Positions 16,102 to 19,070 of a stretch of DNA of 19,070 nucleotides are shown piece after piece (the first letter of the stretch is position 1; the number at the start of each line of letters is the position of its first letter). A program made the position numbers and the translations under genes. The stretch covers positions 1-19,070 of the forward strand of contig JAFGJR010000316.1 in the NCBI GenBank assembly GCA_016928975.1. Direction: 5' to 3'. The DNA comes from Sedimentisphaerales bacterium. Its GTDB lineage: Bacteria; Planctomycetota; Phycisphaerae; Sedimentisphaerales; SG8-4. Below the pieces are notes generated by a model that ran no database searches, was not told the origin of the DNA, and was given only the letters and a program-made list of their open reading frames with translations.

Positions 16102-19070
16102 ATGTGTAAGAGACTGATTTGTCTGACAACCGTACTTCTGCTGCTCGCACCGGCGCTGGCCGGCGCCGCCAGCCCGGCACCGGTTGGCTGGTGGAAGCTG
16201 GACGAGACGTCCGGCACGACCGCCGCCGATGCCATCGCCGGCAACGACGGCGTCCTGACGGGAGACCCGGTCTGGGTCGACGGGGCGTTCAACGGCGGCC
16301 TGCAGCTCGATGGCGCCGATGACTTCGTGACTCTGCCCATCGGATCGCTCGTCAACACTCTGAGCGACATGACGGTCACCGCCTGGGTAAACTGGTCCGG
16401 GGCCGGCGGCATCTGGCAGAGAGTCTTCGATTTCGGCTCGGGCACCGGGGTCTACATGTTCCTCAGCCCGTCCACCAGCGCCAACACGTTTCGGTTTGCG
16501 ATCCGGACGGCGACCGTGGGCGAGCAGGTGGCCGAAGCGCCCGCCATCCTGCCCACCGGCTGGCACCACGTGGCGGTGAGTATCGACTCGGCCACGATGA
16601 CGATCCAGTTGTACCAGGACGGCGCGCTGGTCGGCAGCGGTGCCACCACGCTCCTGGCCAAGGACCTGGGCGTGACCACCCAGAATTGGCTGGGCAAGTC
16701 CCAGTGGCCGGACCCTCTCTACAACGGCGTTCTGGATGAATTCCGGATTTATGACTGCGTTCTGACCGTGGACGAGATCGAGGAAGTGATGATCGGCGGC
16801 TACGGCCTGGCCAGCGCCCCCAGTCCGGCCCAGGGCGCGACCGGTCTGCTGCCCGCGGTTACTCTCAGTTGGAAGGCCGGACAGGACGCCAAGACGCATG
16901 ATGTGTACTTGGGCACGGCCAAGCAGGACGTGATGAACGCCGACAGTGCCAATCCGCTGGGCGTGCTGGTCAGCGCCGGCCAGTCAGGAACCACTTATAA
17001 CACGGTCCCGCTGGCGTTCGGAACCACGTACTATTGGCGAGTCGACGAGATCGGCCCAGAGCCGGACTTCACCGTCTATGAGGGCGTTACTTGGCGGTTC
17101 CAGATCGAGCCCTATGCGTTCACGATGGCCAAAGCCAACATCCAGGCCACAGCCTCCAGCGCGGACAGCGACAAGATGGGGCCCGAGAAGACCATCGACG
17201 GCTCCGGCCTCAATGCCAACGATGAGCACTCCACCCTGGAGACGGATATGTGGCTGAGCTCCGCCAACGGGCCGGAGCCGGCCTGGATCCAGTACGAGTT
17301 CGACCAGGTCTACGCGCTCAGCGAGATGCTGGTCTGGAACTCCAATTCAGCAATGGAGTCCGTCGTCGGTTACGGCGCCATGAGCGTAACCGTGGAGTAC
17401 TCCGTGGACGGCGTTGACTGGACCAGTATGGGCGAAGTGGAATTCATCCAGGCCCTTGGTGAGGAGAACTACGCGGCGGACACGATCGTGGATTTCAGGA
17501 ACGCGGCCGCCAAGTTCGTCAAGCTGACGATCAACACAAACTGGGGCGGCATATTCCCGCAGACCGGCCTGAGCGAAGTACGATTCCTGTACATCCCGGT
17601 CAAGCCGACCAACCTCAGTCCCGCTTCCGGAACGATGAACCTGGAGAGCCCGGTCACGTTGAGTTGGCGTCCGGGCCGCCAGGCCGTGACGCACGAGGTC
17701 TGCCTGGGGACCGACAAGGACAACCTGCCGGTCGTCGCCACGGTGACCGGGCCGACGTACCAGGCGACTGTCCAGATGGACAAGACCTATTACTGGAAGG
17801 TGGTCGAAGTCAATGACGCCGCGGTTCCCCCGAGGTGGGAAAGCGCTGTCTCGAGTTTCTCCACCGCGATCGTCCCCAAGGATCCGGGCACGGGGAACCT
17901 GACACACCAGTACAGCTTCAACGACGGCACCGCCGACGACAGCGTCGGAGCGGCCAATGGCACGCTCGTCGGCGGCGCCGCGGTTGTCGACGGCGCGCTG
18001 GTCACCACGGCCCAGGATCAGTGGATGGAAATGCCCGGCGATGTGATCGCCATGAACACGTATCAGGAAGTGACCATTGCCGCCTGGTACACGCCGACCA
18101 AAGGTGGCAACCCCGGCTGGTCCATGCTCGCCTACTTCGGCGACTCGGTCAACGGCCTGGGCGCCAACGGCTACTTCATCACCTCCGCGCGCGGCGACAA
18201 CGTCAGCCGCACCGCGATCTCCATCGGCGACACCGCCGCCCCCTGGGCCGCCGAGACCGGCGCCAACGGTCCCGAGTACGATGACGGCAACCTGCACTTC
18301 ATGGCCAGCACGATCGACGCCACGAACATCACCCTCTACATCGACGGCGTCCTGATCGCGACCACCCCGTTGTCCGCGACCAACACCATCAGCGGCATCA
18401 GCCCGAACCTGGCTTACCTGGCCAAAGGCGGCTACACCGGCGACCCGGAGTGGATCGGGTCCATCACCGAGTTCCGCATCTATGACAAGGCCCTGTCGGC
18501 CGCGGAGGTCCTGTATCTGTCCAACACGATGCCCAAGGATCCCGGGACGAAGAACCTGACGCACCAGTACACCTTCAACGACGGCACGGCCGACGACAGC
18601 GTCGGCGAGGCCAACGGCACGCTGATCGGCGGCGCGGCGGTCGTCGACGGGGCTCTGGTCACCACGGCCCAGGATCAGTGGATGGAGATGCCCGGCGACG
18701 TGATCGCGATGAACGCCTACAAGACGGTGACGATCGCCGCCTGGTACACCCCGCAGGCCGGCGGCAACCCCGGCTGGTCCATGCTCGCCTACTTCGGCGA
18801 CTCGGTCAACGGCCTGGGCGCCAACGGTTACTTCATGACTTCGGCACGTGGCGATAACGTCAGCCGCACCGCCATCTCCATCGGCGACACCGCCGCCCCC
18901 TGGGCCGCCGAGACCGGCGCCAACGGTCCCGAGTACGACGATGGCCTGCCGCACCTGATGGTCGGCACGATCGACGCCACGAACATCACGCTGTACATCG
19001 ACGGCGTCATGATCGCGACCACCCCGTTGTCCGCGACCAACACCATCAGCGGCATCAGCCCGAACCTGGC
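16102..19070 (+). CDS. Large secreted LamG/discoidin protein, paralogue of its neighbour; partial at right edge
   Basis: 989 codons are visible from ATG 16102, with no stop before the window ends. GGAGGA (16090-16095) precedes it at ideal spacing. Residues 1-23 are a signal peptide (TTVLLLLAPALAGA). Domains: LamG ~25-232 (WWKLDETSG; IWQRVFDFG; LDEFRIYDC); Fn3-like ~238-335 (THDVYLGT, YYWRVDEIG); F5/8 type C ~340-497 (IQATASSADS, GPEKTIDGSG, DMWLS, PAWIQYEF, GLSEVRFLY); Fn3-like ~500-590 (THEVCLGT, YYWKVVEVND); then two LamG-like jelly-roll repeats of 219 residues, A (592-810) and B (811 onward, cut off). The first four domains match the neighbour's first four in order and motif. The gene starts 68 nt after that neighbour and is probably co-transcribed. 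It is likely extracellular and carbohydrate- or matrix-binding; no enzyme domain is seen so far. Confidence 0.88.
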   Translation, partial: MCKRLICLTTVLLLLAPALAGAASPAPVGWWKLDETSGTTAADAIAGNDGVLTGDPVWVDGAFNGGLQLDGADDFVTLPIGSLVNTLSDMTVTAWVNWSGAGGIWQRVFDFGSGTGVYMFLSPSTSANTFRFAIRTATVGEQVAEAPAILPTGWHHVAVSIDSATMTIQLYQDGALVGSGATTLLAKDLGVTTQNWLGKSQWPDPLYNGVLDEFRIYDCVLTVDEIEEVMIGGYGLASAPSPAQGATGLLPAVTLSWKAGQDAKTHDVYLGTAKQDVMNADSANPLGVLVSAGQSGTTYNTVPLAFGTTYYWRVDEIGPEPDFTVYEGVTWRFQIEPYAFTMAKANIQATASSADSDKMGPEKTIDGSGLNANDEHSTLETDMWLSSANGPEPAWIQYEFDQVYALSEMLVWNSNSAMESVVGYGAMSVTVEYSVDGVDWTSMGEVEFIQALGEENYAADTIVDFRNAAAKFVKLTINTNWGGIFPQTGLSEVRFLYIPVKPTNLSPASGTMNLESPVTLSWRPGRQAVTHEVCLGTDKDNLPVVATVTGPTYQATVQMDKTYYWKVVEVNDAAVPPRWESAVSSFSTAIVPKDPGTGNLTHQYSFNDGTADDSVGAANGTLVGGAAVVDGALVTTAQDQWMEMPGDVIAMNTYQEVTIAAWYTPTKGGNPGWSMLAYFGDSVNGLGANGYFITSARGDNVSRTAISIGDTAAPWAAETGANGPEYDDGNLHFMASTIDATNITLYIDGVLIATTPLSATNTISGISPNLAYLAKGGYTGDPEWIGSITEFRIYDKALSAAEVLYLSNTMPKDPGTKNLTHQYTFNDGTADDSVGEANGTLIGGAAVVDGALVTTAQDQWMEMPGDVIAMNAYKTVTIAAWYTPQAGGNPGWSMLAYFGDSVNGLGANGYFMTSARGDNVSRTAISIGDTAAPWAAETGANGPEYDDGLPHLMVGTIDATNITLYIDGVMIATTPLSATNTISGISPNL
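17875..19070 (+). repeat. Near-identical 657-bp tandem repeat encoding LamG-like modules
   Basis: Unit A is 17875-18531 and unit B starts at 18532 and is cut by the window edge. Three landmarks (the PKDPG start, the SMLAYFGD segment and the TTPLSATNT segment) are each displaced by exactly 657 bp, or 219 codons. Long runs are identical at DNA level, including the 53 bases 18361-18413 against 19018-19070. Differences are scattered single bases, many synonymous. This indicates recent duplication or ongoing gene conversion, and more units may follow outside the window. Confidence 0.93.

Noticed and set aside
17347..18954. 535-aa minus-strand open frame with internal repeats
   Set aside because: Its repeats simply mirror the tandem LamG repeats coded on the plus strand; no independent evidence of coding.

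Overview
The window is GC-rich bacterial DNA that most resembles a free-living, polysaccharide-degrading Planctomycetota, probably a Phycisphaerae/Sedimentisphaerales-like lineage. This is inferred from gene style, not from a marker gene. The clues are a secreted subtilase with FG-GAP repeats, a solitary H...DGH-type prepilin, very large exported LamG/discoidin/Fn3-like proteins, and a XylR-type regulator beside a sugar operon. No rRNA, tRNA, CRISPR array, transposase, integrase or phage gene was recognised.

Layout. (1) Positions 1-2846, minus strand: the N-terminal 948 codons of an exported S8 (subtilisin-like) protein. It runs off the left edge and ends in at least seven FG-GAP/VCBS-type repeats. 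Its catalytic Asp position reads Gly. (2) 2847-3299: non-coding, with a good sigma70-like promoter for the subtilase. (3) 3300-11476, minus strand: a compact six-gene pentose operon, in transcription order lipoprotein aldose 1-epimerase, SGLT-like Na+/sugar symporter, ribulokinase (araB), L-ribulose-5-phosphate 4-epimerase (araD), a FucI/AraA-superfamily isomerase, and a XylR-family regulator. (4) 11477-11846: a divergent regulatory region with a 19-nt inverted repeat (17/19 matched) and two small dyads. (5) 11847-12617, plus strand: a prepilin-like protein bracketed by two inverted-repeat elements. (6) 12618-13006: non-coding leader. (7) 13007 to the right edge, plus strand: two tandem paralogous secreted multidomain proteins. 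The second contains a 657-bp near-identical tandem repeat and runs off the window.

How the genes work together. The operon spells out a full route for (most likely) L-arabinose: anomer interconversion outside the inner membrane, Na+-coupled uptake, isomerisation to L-ribulose, phosphorylation, and epimerisation to D-xylulose-5-phosphate. Its last gene is a sugar-sensing regulator that would be co-transcribed with the enzymes. The isomerase is not a classical AraA by sequence. The flanking secreted proteins carry glycan-binding-type folds and may attach cells to, or help process, the polysaccharide that supplies the sugar; that link rests only on proximity.
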